A stretch of DNA of 64,000 nucleotides from Clarkia xantiana subsp. parviflora (lineage: Eukaryota > Streptophyta > Magnoliopsida > Myrtales > Onagraceae): contig JAPTYO010000003.1 of the NCBI GenBank assembly GCA_036873135.1, positions 25,754,001-25,818,000 on the forward strand, given 5' to 3'. Shown here one piece after another: positions 51,652 through 63,936 of this stretch; position 1 is the first letter of the stretch, and every line of letters starts with the position of its first letter. A program made the translations under genes and the position numbers. The notes beneath the pieces were generated by a model. That model made no database searches and had not been told where the DNA came from. It worked only from the letters and a program-made list of their open reading frames with translations.

Positions 51652-54600
51652 TCAACAAGACCAAGAGGAAGATCTCTTGAGCACTGGTTTCAACTGCTTG
51701 TCCTCTTCCATGGAGATCATTCCCAAATGCGAAGGGTCCTCGAGCAACATCTTCGCCACCAAGTACCCTGCGATCGACCATGTTTGGTACTTCCTTGATT
51801 GTTTCCCAACGTATCTACCTAGTTTCCCGTCGTAGTACTCAGGCCAACTGTCTTTCAAAAGTCGGGTCTCTGCTAGATCGATCGCACGTCGCGCGATTTG
51901 TGGTCGCCCCACTTTGATGCACGCCGCCGTTAGTAGCCACAAAAGAACTGTTTTACAATACGGATAGTTACTAAACTGCAAACCCAACTTTGGACAATAG
52001 ATAAACCATTTAATATGTTGTAGTAGTTCAACAATTCATTTGATCAGAGGTTTCGGGTTCAGACCTATTTGAGATATGGGTTCAAGAAGACAACTGCAAA
52101 AGTCATACATATATACCTCTTTACTTTTGTCCCTCAAATTTGATGAATTTTCTTAAAAAACAATTTTTTTAAAGGGTGCCCTTTTTTAAAAACTAACAGA
52201 TGAGAAAAGAGTTAGTTACCAAATTGTAAACCGAACTTTGAACGTATTGCAATTAAAAAAAAAAAAAACTACTGAACTATTTTTGTAAAATAAATAACAA
52301 GCTGAAATTAAGCCAATTCTGCAAACTAGCATAGCCCTTTCCTTTTGTCATTCTCAATTTTTTTGGATCAGATTCAATATACTCAAATTTATCTTTCGTA
52401 GCAAATAACTGAGCTAAAGCATTTTTACTGCAAAAGCCATGCATAGTAGCCATGCAAAATAGGTATGCATTAGGTATGCAATGCATACCTCTTTACTTTT
52501 TTCTATCAAATTTGATGAATTTTCTTAAAAAGACAAATTTTAAAAGGCACCCTTTAAAAAAAAAAAAAGACGAGAAAAGGGTTACTTACTAAATTGCAAA
52601 ACAAACTTTGGACATATTGCAAAAAAAAAAAAAAAAAAACTATTGAACTCTTTTTGTAAAACAAATAACAATTCGAAATTAAGCCAATTTTGCAAACAAG
52701 CATAGTCCATTAAAATGTGAAGGAGCGAGTATATTGTTTGCAAATTTAAAACAGAAATTTAGTGGAATAATAAAGCAATTTTTGAAATTAATCCAGTAAT
52801 TCACACGCAAAATAAACCAAAAAAAATGTTAAAGAGAATTAGAAGAGGAAGAAGAAAAGCAAACCTGGCCAAGAGCCTCCATTATGGTAACTCCACCTGG
52901 TGTTCTTAGGATCACACCCAGTAACAATCCTCCATTCATGGCCTTCAATCGCCGGATATGATATCTTCAACGGCATTTCCCCGACCAGCTCATCCCACCT
53001 CGCCTCGATCAGATCCATGATCGCCATTGCCTGCTCATGCGTGGCAAGAGACGACAGAATCGCCACACAATTCCCCAAACAGAACCACCGGAAATCCATC
53101 CTCGCAGGGCTGACATTGCCGATGAAGTAGCCGCCTCGATTGGGCATGAAGTCGAAAACCCAATCGGGGATTGAATCGGGAATCACATTGAACTTATTTA
53201 CGGCGGTGTGGGAATATTCTTCGGTTTTGTATTGGTAGATGTCGTTGAGTTGCTTGAAATCGAGCCAGAAGTAGCTTCGCATGTGGTAGCTGAAGGCATG
53301 GAGTCGTTTTACGATTCTGTCGATGCATTCTTTGCCTTCTGCGTCTTGTTTTAGCATTCCTAGGGCGGATCGAAGCGCCATGAAGAAGAGTGCTTGGATT
53401 TCGATTGGATACCCATAGATCCCCTGAAAAATTAGTCATCAAGTGTTATAAGATAATCACAAGATTGCATTTTTTGGACATACAGCAAAAAATATACTTA
53501 AAAATGATTAAAAAATAATAATAATAAATAAATTACACAGATATTGCAAACTGAACTTGGCAAAACTGCAAACATCATACTCAGTCAATTTTTCTATTAA
53601 ATTTGACTTAGTTTGCTCTCAAAGACAGAAATACTGCAAAATAAACTTAAGGAAATCTGCAAACACCAATTTTGATAGATTTTGTTAAAAGAACATAAAT
53701 ATCCGACATTTTTAAAAACTAAAAATTACAAAAAGAAAAAAGAATGATTTTTAAGGTGATTTTTTGAAAAAAATAAGTCTACTTCTGTTCTTTTTAACAA
53801 AATCCGTTATAATTAATGCAAAATGTGATTATGCATGGTGTTTGCAGAATTACCTTAAGTTCAGTATGCTATTTGTCAGAAACATAGTTCAGTATATTTT
53901 TTGCAATTTAACCAAAGCACGGTAATTACCCGAAAAACAAAAGGATTTTGTCACAAGAATACGACTAGTACTACTTGGAAACTAAAGTAACTTACCATTC
54001 TTCGATCAATCATAGAGCAACCATCAGCACAGAGCAGTGTAGGAAATGTATCGAAACCTTCAGAGAGGCAAAGAGTCATTATAAGCCTCATTCCCTTTTG
54101 GCACTCGGGTGTTTCTGCTAGAGAGAGATCTCCAGTAGACTTTGTGTATGCACGGAGCAGAATAATCCACCAAAACCCAGAATCAACAGGGGCGACTCTT
54201 CCAATTGCACTCTCGCCGAAATCTGCCATTAAAGTATCGGTTTTTCGAACCGGGTCGTGCAGTACTTTGAAGCTAGCAGGCATGGCACCTTGTCCGAGCT
54301 TGAAAAGGTCTATCTTTTTCTCCCATCCTTGGAGGTGCAGAGTCTTCAAGAGGAAGTTCTTGACGATCTCAGGTTCCCCGTTCATCAAGAAAGCTAGTGC
54401 ACTTGGTACGAAATCCCTCACAAACACCTGAATTTGATTAAGGGAATGGAAGAATTCAGATAAAAGTTGCAGAAGACTATGAAATCTATCAAAATGTCTG
54501 CTAAAAAAAGGAAACTTTTACCAAACTCCTAGTGAAAGTGTAACGATATTACTTTTTTAGATTAAACAACAGTTTCCTGAAATTGAAAAGATTGCAATTT

Positions 54601-55838
54601 TACCATGAGTTTTACTGTTACACTTTATAGTTATGGATTACGGTAATAAAATGGTAGAAGATTAGGAACTCTATCAAAAAGGTACACAAGGAAGAACTGA
54701 CGAAGTTTGAAACTCGACTGAAAGTAAAAAATATTACTTTTTTTGGGGAAAAAAACAATTAAGTGGGATATTCAACAGATAAAGTTGCAGAAGACGGTGA
54801 AGTCTATCAAAAGATCTGCTAAAAAAGGATTATTTTTTTTACCAAACTCACCGTGAAAGTGAAAATATATTACTTTTTTCGGATTAAAGAAAGTTGATTA
54901 AGCAGGACAAACAAGAGTTTCCTGAAATTGAAAAGATTCCAATTTCACTATGAGTTTTAGTGTTAAACTTTATAGTATGGTAATATAAATGGCAGAAGAT
55001 TGTGAACTCTATAAAAAAAAAAGCCACAAGAGAAAAGGTTGATAAAGTTTGAAACTTGGAGTAAAACTAAGAGTGGAAGTTAAAAATATTACTTTTCGGG
55101 AAAAAAACCATTTAGTTGGATATTCAACAGTTTTCAGAAAAAGGAAAGGATTCATTTTTTAGTAAATCTTTAAAATGTGAAATTTCAATAGAAAGTAGGA
55201 AAGAGAATGTAAAGGAACAAATGTATTGATGCTTGGTGGGACCCTATATCACTTTCTATAGAAATTTCTTGTGAAATTTCACAGGTTGTAGCAACACCCT
55301 TCATTTTTACAACGAGTTTCACATTTTGTATTACTGTTGGTCTGCAACAAGGATGTCAAAGTGAGTTAGTATCTTTATAGACCAACACAAAGTTGTTTCA
55401 AACTGCATATGCTTCAAAGGATTTAAATTTTGAGAACAAAATTGAAAACTTTACCTGATCATAATTCAAAACCTCTTCCGAAGCATGGTCAACCGCAGCA
55501 ATAGTGCCAACAGGTTGACCCCTGAAGAACACCATAGATTTCCTAAGAGCTTCCCAAGCCTCAGAAACCATCGGATGAGGTTCAAAGGAGTTGCGAGTTG
55601 ATGAAGCTGGAGTGTCGAACCCGGACCTTCCACCTGGCGAATACGTGCCCCCGTGGTTGTCCAAGGCAGCCCTTGAGAGCCCCTGTGAGAGCTCACTAAG
55701 GGATCTCTCATCAAACGATCTTTTGCGCTCGATATTGAGCCTTGGCTTGTCGAGCAAGCGAGAAAGATCAAAGTCATCAATGTCGGGGATCGAGCAGTGA
55801 GAGCTCACCTTCCTCATTCCAAATCCAGTTCCATCCAT
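51652..55838 (-). CDS. CINV1: Neutral/alkaline invertase, cytosolic type (GH100)
   Basis: Hydrolyses sucrose to glucose and fructose, cytosol. Exons, from the start: 55838-55455, 54427-53996, 53423-52865, 51947-51652; phases close to 556 aa, the usual size of the cytosolic clade. No transit peptide is seen; the N-terminus [20 protein letters not shown] and the Ser/Arg-rich region to residue 90 are clade features. GH100 blocks follow: [56 protein letters not shown] (probable acid Asp at about 210), [60 protein letters not shown] (probable base Glu) and HNGGSWPVLLW. The C-terminus LKRSSSWSC has the basic-Ser form that could bind 14-3-3 proteins, as reported for CINV1. Introns 1 and 3 carry internal duplications. 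Counterpart of CINV1 or invertase F of Arabidopsis, by position and sequence. Confidence 0.95.
52080..52720. repeat. Direct duplication in invertase intron 3
   Basis: The blocks at about 52105-52340 and 52487-52710 are diverged direct copies. Both contain CCTCTTTACTTTT, AAATTTGATGAATTTTCTTA, a poly(A) run, ACTATTGAACT-like sequence and GAAATTAAGCCAATT. A related scrap with AACTGCAAACATC lies in intron 2 at 53540-53900. Confidence 0.75.
54457..55135. repeat. Tandem duplication of about 320 bp in invertase intron 1
   Basis: Copy 1 begins CAGATAAAAGTTGCAGAAGA near 54457 and copy 2 begins CAGATAAAGTTGCAGAAGA near 54777. Both continue with TTTCCTGAAATTGAAAAGAT, a MITE-like segment ending in ACTTTATAG, and close with GGATATTCAACAG. 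A further MITE-family scrap follows at 55180-55335. Confidence 0.75.
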
Positions 55839-57009
55839 GGCTTGTTATTAGATAATGGTCTTATCTCAAAGACAAGTTAAGCTCTTGGTATATATAAGGT
55901 ACCAGCAGACTTTGTTATCTATTCACAATAGAAAATGGAGCAAAATGTGTAATGGGGTCAGGTCAAACATGTCCAGCTACTATAAAATAAGCATATAAGT
56001 ATAAACCCATTAAAGAAAACTATAAGGGCTTAAATCCATGGACATGGATAGCACTTCCCTACAATGAGCTCTTTTCTATATCAAGTGAGTATTTTTTTGA
56101 CAAACCAATTACCAAAAGCAGTTGATAAATTAGACTGAACACTTAACCAGTTCGAGATGTTAAATGAAGGTGGTGATTAATATTTATAAACTTTACGCTA
56201 CCCATCAAGAAATTTAAATGGACAAGACAAATTGTCTGAAAAGTTCAAGCTTTTAAGGAATCTGCAGTTTAACAGTTCTAACCACCATTAGATAAAGGGT
56301 TTAAAACCTAAAAACAGTCACAACTATATTTCATGTTGTTAATCGTTGTCCCATATTTAAAATGTTGATATTCGGTATCCCAACTATAAGATTTGTTGCT
56401 TTCCACTAATGTTGGCATTAATATTGGCATTTTAAGCAACAAGAACATGTTGTTTTCCACTTTTCCGGAGCATCAGATTTGTTGCTCATGGTTTAAGTTT
56501 ATTCGATCTTAAAAAACATGCTTTTGTTCGTCAATTTTTAGAGAAAAAAGTGGAAATCAACCAATCTGATATTTGGAACACTGAATATTAGCATTTTAAA
56601 TCTAAGATAGAGATTAGTAACATGACATATAGTTGGAGCTGTTTTTAAGTTCTTAACCCCAGTTATAATCACCATTAAATAGATTATTTGACCAACTGTA
56701 CTAAAAGTTCAATTCTTCTCTAAGTAAATCCATGGTTCTTAATATACAAAGATTGTTTTACTTTCAGAAAAGACAGAAATGAAGCAGCACTACATTGAGC
56801 AGAAAAGTAATACAAGATCCACCAAGCAAAAGTAACTGAATCACAAAGAAGTGGCATAAAAATACGAACTTTGACAGATGGAATGGCCAATAAACAAATA
56901 ATAAAGTAATCCAAATTTGCAGGAGCATATCAGATCTACAATGTTGCAATTGACAAGAACAAAAGCATATAGAGAGAAAATAGGGCGTTTAGGTCGGAGA
57001 AACCCTTAC

Positions 57010-57140
57010 CTTGAAAAGCAGAGATCTAGGTCTGAGGAGAGAGGTGTTCTCCGGCGAGATTCCGGCGATTTCGCCGGAGATGAGTCGTCGGAGAGAGGAA
57101 TTGTGAGGAGAGAGAAACGAGGAGGGAAAAAGGTAAGAAT
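57010..57140 (-). other. Probable non-coding first exon of the invertase
   Basis: On the minus strand, GA/CT-rich and CGCCGG-containing leader-like sequence ends GCTTTTCAAG followed by GTAAGGGT at 57009, a strong donor. The acceptor could be TTTGAG at about 55865 or CCAAG at about 55880, just before the ATG at 55838. The same leader intron layout is common in plant genes. No transcript was available. Confidence 0.5.
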
Positions 57141-57330
57141 AATCCATGAGCTGTTATTTATAGATAGAAATTGGAGCTGTGGGAAAGAAACAACTTGTCT
57201 GTCTGGTCAGCTTGCTTCTAGTTCTGATTACTTTATTGGGTAAAACGTAAATTTTTGCAAATTGCAACTGAATTATAGAAGATCTATATGCACCCGATGT
57301 ATGTGAGCCGGGATTTTATTAATTATAAAA

Positions 57331-57870
57331 AAGGGTTTAATAACCAAATTGCTACCTGAACTTTGACAAAATTACAAATTGCTACCCGAACTTTAATTTT
57401 TTTTTTTTTAAATTGATCATTTGAACTTTCATTATCTGAGCTAATGGCTATGTCTATTTCAGTTTATATTAAATTGGACAGAAAATGAGCATATTTGCCA
57501 CGTGGGGTCTTTTATGTTTACCTAAAATAATTAGATAGTGAATTTAAAATATTGTAGTGTAACGTATGCATTGTTCAATTTAACATCTCGAATTCAACGG
57601 TGTCTTTCAGTTGAATGCTTAGTTGAACGTAGTTTGCTGCAATCTTTTCAATTTTTTTTGTAAAACTATCTTGGATAGTAGTCATCAAAAGATCTCAAGT
57701 GGTCGAAATATGCTCATTTTTTTGTCTAATTTGACATAAATTGTAAATAAGGTAGCATTTTGCTAAAAAAAATTATAAGTTCTAGTACCCAATTTAAAAA
57801 AAAAAAATATCAAAGTCGAGATAAAGATTTGTAATTTAATAAAATTCAAGTATTAGAATTAGAAATTGGC
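57331..57870. mobile_element. MITE of the AAATTGCTACCTGAACTTT family
   Basis: Begins GGTTTAATAACCAAATTGC and repeats ACAAATTGCTACCCGAACTT shortly after. The right side has AAAGATTTGTAATTTAATAA as its inverse partner. The shared GCCACGTGGGGTCTTTT block lies at about 57500. No ORF; the right border is approximate. Confidence 0.6.
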
Positions 57871-58808
57871 GAAGCGTTTGGTACACCATGATTATGAACG
57901 TAATTCTATATTATGTTAATATTACATGTTTTTCGAACCTTGAGATTCGCGAGTACAACCAAATGTCTCACAAATATTTAATGTTACTATATATATATAT
58001 ATACAAGATACCATAGTCTAACATTTATATTTGTATTATTACTTATAGCAAACACTACAATCCAATCTGACATTATTTTCTATATAATTCATTATAACCT
58101 CATATTTAGTAGATATATTTAGTAGATTAAGAACATCACATAAACATGACGTGAACTCTTTCAAACGGACATAGTGACAGAAATTAGTGATTCAAGGATT
58201 AATTTGAACATATTTAAACTACGAGGATAAAACACATTTGATGTAATCTCAAGGATGAAATGGAAAAACCTAATATAATCGTTGTTTGCTTTGGAAATGT
58301 TAGGTGAGCAGTTAATTGTACAGTAATCTTTTTGCTGCCTACCTAATCTTCCTTGTCCTTTTATTTAACCACGTTCATTTTCCCAATTCTTGGGAAAAAT
58401 AATACATTAAATAATGATTTTCCGGAGTTTTTTAAGAATTCGGTCTTTGCCCCACAAACACTATGTTTTTAGTATTTTTTTTTTTATTTTACTATTACCG
58501 TAAAAGAAAACCCTAAATATAAATTGATATTATTAATAGTATAATGCAAATATTAAATGTAGTTAAAAAATTTATATTTTTAAAGTTTTACATATGTTAC
58601 AATTAAGTCCACCTTAATAATAATAAAAAAAAAAAGCAAACGTATGGTGTTCCACAAGCATGGTAGAAAAACCCTCAAGAATTATACGGTAATAATACCA
58701 AAAAAATACATTGGGGTGTTTTCGGTACTCTCATTGGGAGGGCAGCATCTGAAACATATTTATATCATTTTTAAAATAAATATTACTCACACTAAATCAG
58801 TCCATTTT
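57871..58808. other. AT-rich DNA, nothing recognised
   Basis: No coding region or bounded element is seen in this stretch. Confidence 0.4.
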
Positions 58809-59112
58809 AAAGTCGAACTAAGGGTAAGGTCATTAAAACAAGGTTTTAAGGCCCAATTTTAAGAGGTCTCGCATGTGGTAGTGATCTTTTAAATTTTTTG
58901 ATAGTGGTCTTATGTATTTTTTATTTATTTTGGGTTGGATGTCTATTAAGGTCATAATTATAATTTAAAAAAATAGCAGAATTGAAAGCTCAAAAAATAA
59001 AATTTAATAAAAAATATGTTTAATTGTCAACTTTATATTTGAAAAAAAATTTAATAAAAAGACATCGAATTAAAATATGGCTTTAGGTCTCAAATTTCTT
59101 TGGGTCGGCCCT
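58809..59112. mobile_element. hAT-like scrap
   Basis: The right end reads in inverse CAGGGCCGACCCAAAGAAAT, a common plant hAT terminus. The left end TAAAGTCGAACTAAGG is a weak match. Flanks GTCCATTT and GTCCATAT agree at seven of eight bases. Confidence 0.4.
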
Positions 59113-59720
59113 GGTCCATATGATAAGATGTTGTTTATGAATATTTGCTCATTATCAAGCTTTGACGGGTTTTGAACTCGACATCTTTAGGTATTTCACA
59201 ACGTGTTCTATGTACTCTAATCAAGAAGACAACACTGATGCACGCTTGAATCTTACATTGATTAATCTTCACTCAATAAGGGATAGTAAGATGATATCCA
59301 TACATTTTTTCATTATCAAGGCTTCGACAAGTTTTTGAACTCGAAATTTATAGGGTTTTTTTTTTCGTGGGATGTCCTATGTGCTCTTATCAAGAGGACA
59401 ACACCTAATACATGCTTGTATCACAATTTACACCTTGAATAATCTTAACTCGAACCGGGGCTAGACTGTAAGTTGTTATCTATGCTTATTTCTCCATTCT
59501 CAAGTTTACTGACGGGTTTTGAACTCAAAATTTCTGGATTTTTCTGCAGGGTGTCCTATATGCTCCCATCAGGAGGGCAACACCGAAGTACACTAGCACT
59601 ACATTTAGAATAATCCCTACATACAATGAGATTAACTCGTAAGACATAATAAAAATAAGATGCTGACCATTAATATTTTTCTACTCTTAAGGCTCTATTA
59701 AGTTTTAAACTCAAAATATC
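59113..59720. repeat. Degenerate tandem repeat, unit about 180 bp
   Basis: Three units plus a partial fourth start near 59140, 59300, 59490 and 59670. Each contains TCAAG, then a segment like GACGGGTTTTGAACTCGA, a CCTATGTGCTC-like segment, AAGAGGACAACACC-like sequence and AATAATCTTAACTC. The GTTTTGAACTC part resembles a tRNA B box, so the unit may derive from a SINE. Confidence 0.65.
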
Positions 59721-60303
59721 TGGTTAAAAAATGAAATAATAAAATTGTAATTCGAAAATTTAGCAAATACCAAGATTTTTTTTTTTAAGAATTAATTAGA
59801 GTAATGCTACGAAATGTAAATAATTGCATTCACCGCTACCAACTTTGGTATTAGTGAATAACAAGTATTAATTATGGAAAAAAAATAACAAATTAACAAT
59901 TAGTAGCTAATTTGTGTCTCTTGTCTTTTACTTAAACCACTAATTACCAACTTAACTGAGTTTCATGAATTCTCGGAATCCGTGATCTAGCTTGTCTTCT
60001 AGTTTATTAATTATTTTCTGTTGTGATTTGTGAGCATATCTCGATAGATAGGAAAAATAAATATCTTTTCATTTTTTAAAATGTTGGAAAAAGGAGCCAT
60101 TCATATAAGTCAGCTAAAATTGACTGATTAGGCTGCAAATTCGAGATTGGTTTACATTTAAAAATATATATCTATAATTATTATAAAGAGATATACTAAA
60201 TTACTAATAGTAATTTTATAAAAATAATAAATATATATTATTATATTATATATGTTTTTTTGCCAAATATTATTGTACTGTATATACCTTTGGATCTAAT
60301 ATA
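59721..60303. other. AT-rich DNA, nothing recognised
   Basis: No coding region is seen. The AGAGTAATGCTACGAAATGT stretch at 59800 resembles one end of the intronic MITE family, without a partner end. Confidence 0.4.
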
Positions 60304-60793
60304 TGGTTAGTAATTAAATGCTACTTAAAGTTTGACTTAACTACAAATTATTATTGAATTTTTTTTTTAATTATTTATCTTTTCAATTTCCGAGCAAATC
60401 GTTACATTTATAGAAAATGAGCATGTTCCACTTCTAACCATTTGAGGTCTTTTGATGGGAATCCAAGTTGGATTCACTATGAAATTAAGAAAATTACAGA
60501 GAAATGCATTCAATTGAAAGACACTGATGAAATTTGGTGGATGTCCAATTAAACGTCAATTCGAATGTAATTTCAATGTGATCCTTTAAATTTGCTACCG
60601 AATCCATATTTAGTAGACATCAATAGACGTCAAGTGGCCAGAACATGCTTATTTTTTGTTCAATTTTACGAAAATTGTAACAGGATTAACAATTTGCTCA
60701 AAACTGAAAGTTAAAATTGCCGAATAAAAAAATTAATCAAATAACGATTTGTAAATAAACCAGAGTTCACGAAGCGATTCAGTTACTAACCTT
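60304..60793. mobile_element. MULE-like MITE with perfect 9-bp TSD
   Basis: Begins TGGTTAGTAATTAAATGCTA; the inverse of the right end is AGGTTAGTAACTGAATCGCT, pairing over about 60 bases with gaps. Flanked by perfect TCTAATATA copies (60295-60303 and 60794-60802), as in Mutator-like elements. The middle has TAACCATTTGAGGTCTTTTG and CGTCAAGTGGCCAGAACATG, which are inversely related. The best-preserved copy of the family also seen at 44207 and 57331. Confidence 0.8.
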
Positions 60794-60802
60794 CTAATAT
60801 AT

Positions 60803-62715
60803 GAAAAAAAAAAAAAAAAAAAAATTCTCCATCGTGTTTGGTTTAGAATTCTTAAGTATATATATATATCAATTTTTTTATTACTCTATACAATTTTTTT
60901 CTATTTTGAAGGTACTTTTGCAAAATTAAGAAAATAAACATGAATCATGCTAACTCCAAATTAGCATGATTATTGTGTCTCATTATTTGATTTATTTACC
61001 AGAAGGTATTGATTTGATGTTATGAATATTAATTAACTATTATTTGTAGTTTTGTACTCATTGTTTATATATATATATATATGGAAAAGCAAATCCATAG
61101 AATTTGACTTTCTTTTCCCATTAGATAAATATTTGATGAAATTGACTTTGGTGAAGGCAATATTTTGATGATGCTTCACCAAAAAAAAATAAAAAAAATT
61201 GATGATGATTCTACCATGATATCATTTATACTTCACCGAAGCTAGCTTAGCTAGAGCTCTAAAGTAATGATCGTTGTTTACAAGTAATCTATTCTTATAA
61301 AACGGGTCATGATCATCATAAATATATTAAATTTAAATTCTTTTAAAGACGTCACCTTAAAGAGAATTTTAATAATATATTCTGATTGAATTATGCAGAT
61401 AAAAAGAATTATATTATAAATGGAATACAATGAACTCTACAAAATACTTAGAGGCGGGCATAACTTGGTTAATTTTTAAAGTGTCTGAATATTTTAAATT
61501 TGGTATTTTTCTTAGCATTAGTTAGTTAAACGCATAAACTCTTCAAAAAACAACAATAGGAACTCGACAAACTACAATTATTTAAAAAAAAAACCTGTCA
61601 AATAAAAACAAGAAAACTAGTTTCTATTTTATTGTAATTAGGCATGTTGTTGTATTTATATAGATAGATAAGTCTGAATCTTATATTTATAATAATTTTT
61701 TTCTTTACTCGTTAACTTTGTAATGGCCATTATTTTTAGGATTAACTAAATTAAGACGAGTTTGTTTAAATTTCATTTTACAACCGTTATATTAAAAGAT
61801 AAAATGAATCAAATTTCAGTAAAAATAAAAAATATTTTTACACATGTTACAATGTGCTCAATTTAATATTTAAAAAATAGAGTTTAAATAAATACGATTT
61901 TTACACCTCACTATAGTTGTCACCAACTGCACTCAAAGTATAAAAAAAAGGGAAACAATGGCAAAGCGTGCTCCATGTTGTTGATTTAATTTATCTCGTT
62001 AATATAAGCTTCGTCAAGTTCAACAACTAGTTGAATTAATGTCATTGGCCACTAACAATTTAATAAATAATTAAATTATTTATTAGGTGGTGTGTTGCAT
62101 CACCAATATATTCAATAATATAGATGGTCCCTTTATGCACCAATTAATGGACCCTTAGTGACCTACCATTACTTTTTTATATGTAAAAGATGGGCTAATA
62201 TTATATATATTAAAATGAACATATTTTAGTATAACAAAATTCACAACTAAAATATACACACTGGTATCGGGTTAATTCGTAAATGATATTATAGTAATTA
62301 TAGTTATTTTTAATTTTCCCAGACTTGAACTCAAAATTTGATCTGATTAAAAAATGAAATACTGAACTATACCGTCATATTACATGGTTATATTTATTTA
62401 GGTGGATCATACATATACATTAATGTTTTTGGTTATATTTATTTGCGGTGGATCATAAACACATTAATGTTTTTCGAAAGCTCCACGTTTTGTTTGTGTT
62501 TGAGTATGTTTCAATAGACAAAAGGGACCCATGATAGAAATGTTGCTAGGGTTACAACAAAAGAGAGGGGTCATGAAAAAGACTAATTTAAGCAAATTAA
62601 TACATTAAGTGGAATTCGAATTCCGTTTATTCATAAAATTAATAAATTACTTTATGTTTCCTAAATGTTTTTTTTTCATACAACATGAATGAATGAAAAT
62701 AATAAATAGTTAGGC

Positions 62716-62749
<34 letters not shown>

Positions 62750-63505
62750 CAATGAATGATGATGTAGAAAAGTAGCACATGCAATAATATTAGGGGAGAG
62801 ATCAGATTACATACTATATGTGGAATTTTGACCAACCACAATATATATTATGTAGTTCAAATGATGACAAAAATCTGAAGTGGAGTTCTTATCCATTTCT
62901 ATATATATATATATATATATATGGATCCATATTAATTTTTGGTTACTTATTTTTGTTTAACTCGATTAATAATTATTTAATAACTTTTAAGATATTGAAA
63001 AATAGTAACTCAACAGATATACGGTAGAAAATACATATCGCTAATGGATTTGAACATTCAGCTCTAATACTACTTAGTTCTGAATTACTTATAAAAAATA
63101 AAACGTACGTCTTAACTAACTGTTATATAAATTTAAATGTGCAAATAAATGCTTATATTCTTATTCATACTCTAACATATAATACTCCAATATAACATCA
63201 AATTCCCTTATATACACCCCAAATGATGATAACATACTCAGTCAGATTATATTAGACTAATGTAGAGACAATCGCTCAAACTTGAAACGTGTTATAGCTA
63301 CATAAATGTACGTTTGTTGACATGCCATCTTCCTTCAACAATATATATATATATAGCAGTGATAAAAAAAATCCGAAAGTAAGGCTCCAAAAAATTCCGA
63401 TACATTCTGGATGACAGACTTAGTAAATTTAAACAAGATTTAGGGTATTTATATTTCTACTAATGTTCGGAACATATCGGAAGCCCAATTTCGGACTCTT
63501 TATTA

Positions 63506-63539
<34 letters not shown>

Positions 63540-63668
63540 CTAAATTAGATGTCCAAATCCATGCACACGGAAACAACCCTACTAGCTAGCTATATAGATA
63601 CTATAATAAGTACGTACGTACGATACAATATTATCATATATAGTTTAGTTAGGGTTTTTAATCGATTT
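60803..63668. other. AT-rich intergenic DNA
   Basis: No coding region. (AT)n runs occur at about 62721-62745, 62899-62922 and 63512-63539. No bounded element was recognised. Confidence 0.4.
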
Positions 63669-63936
63669 TGAGACTGAAACCCTAGAAACAGAAAGGAAAG
63701 GGCACAAGCACTTGGGGTCACCGGGAGAGTTCCTTCATGTGGTCTCCCTCTCCCTAAATACCTAGAAAACTAACGAAAGAGTGCAAATACACCCCAAACA
63801 AACAAAGAAGGAACAAGACCCCCAAAACAAATAACAACAATACAAAGGGGCCCTCCAGAAATAACAATCCAGTCCCCAAATAATAAAACAACAAAAAACG
63901 ACCCATAACTTCCAGCTTGTTATAAAACAATCCTCA
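63669..63936 (-). mobile_element. Copia-type 3' LTR, minus orientation
   Basis: On the minus strand a polypurine tract, TTGAGGGGGAGTAT (63937-63950), is followed by a terminal repeat starting TGAGGATTG and ending GTCTCA, giving 268 bp with TGAG/CTCA ends. The GAGGGGGAG tract just before the LTR is typical of plant Ty1/Copia elements. The internal part of the element lies beyond the right edge. The short frame at 63762-63989 is not a gene. Confidence 0.75.

Noticed and set aside
54144..54431. Plus-strand frame of 95 codons
   Set aside because: Antisense shadow of invertase exon 2.
59113..59720. CRISPR-like array
   Set aside because: Units are long, degenerate and directly adjacent, without constant spacers; the DNA is plant nuclear.
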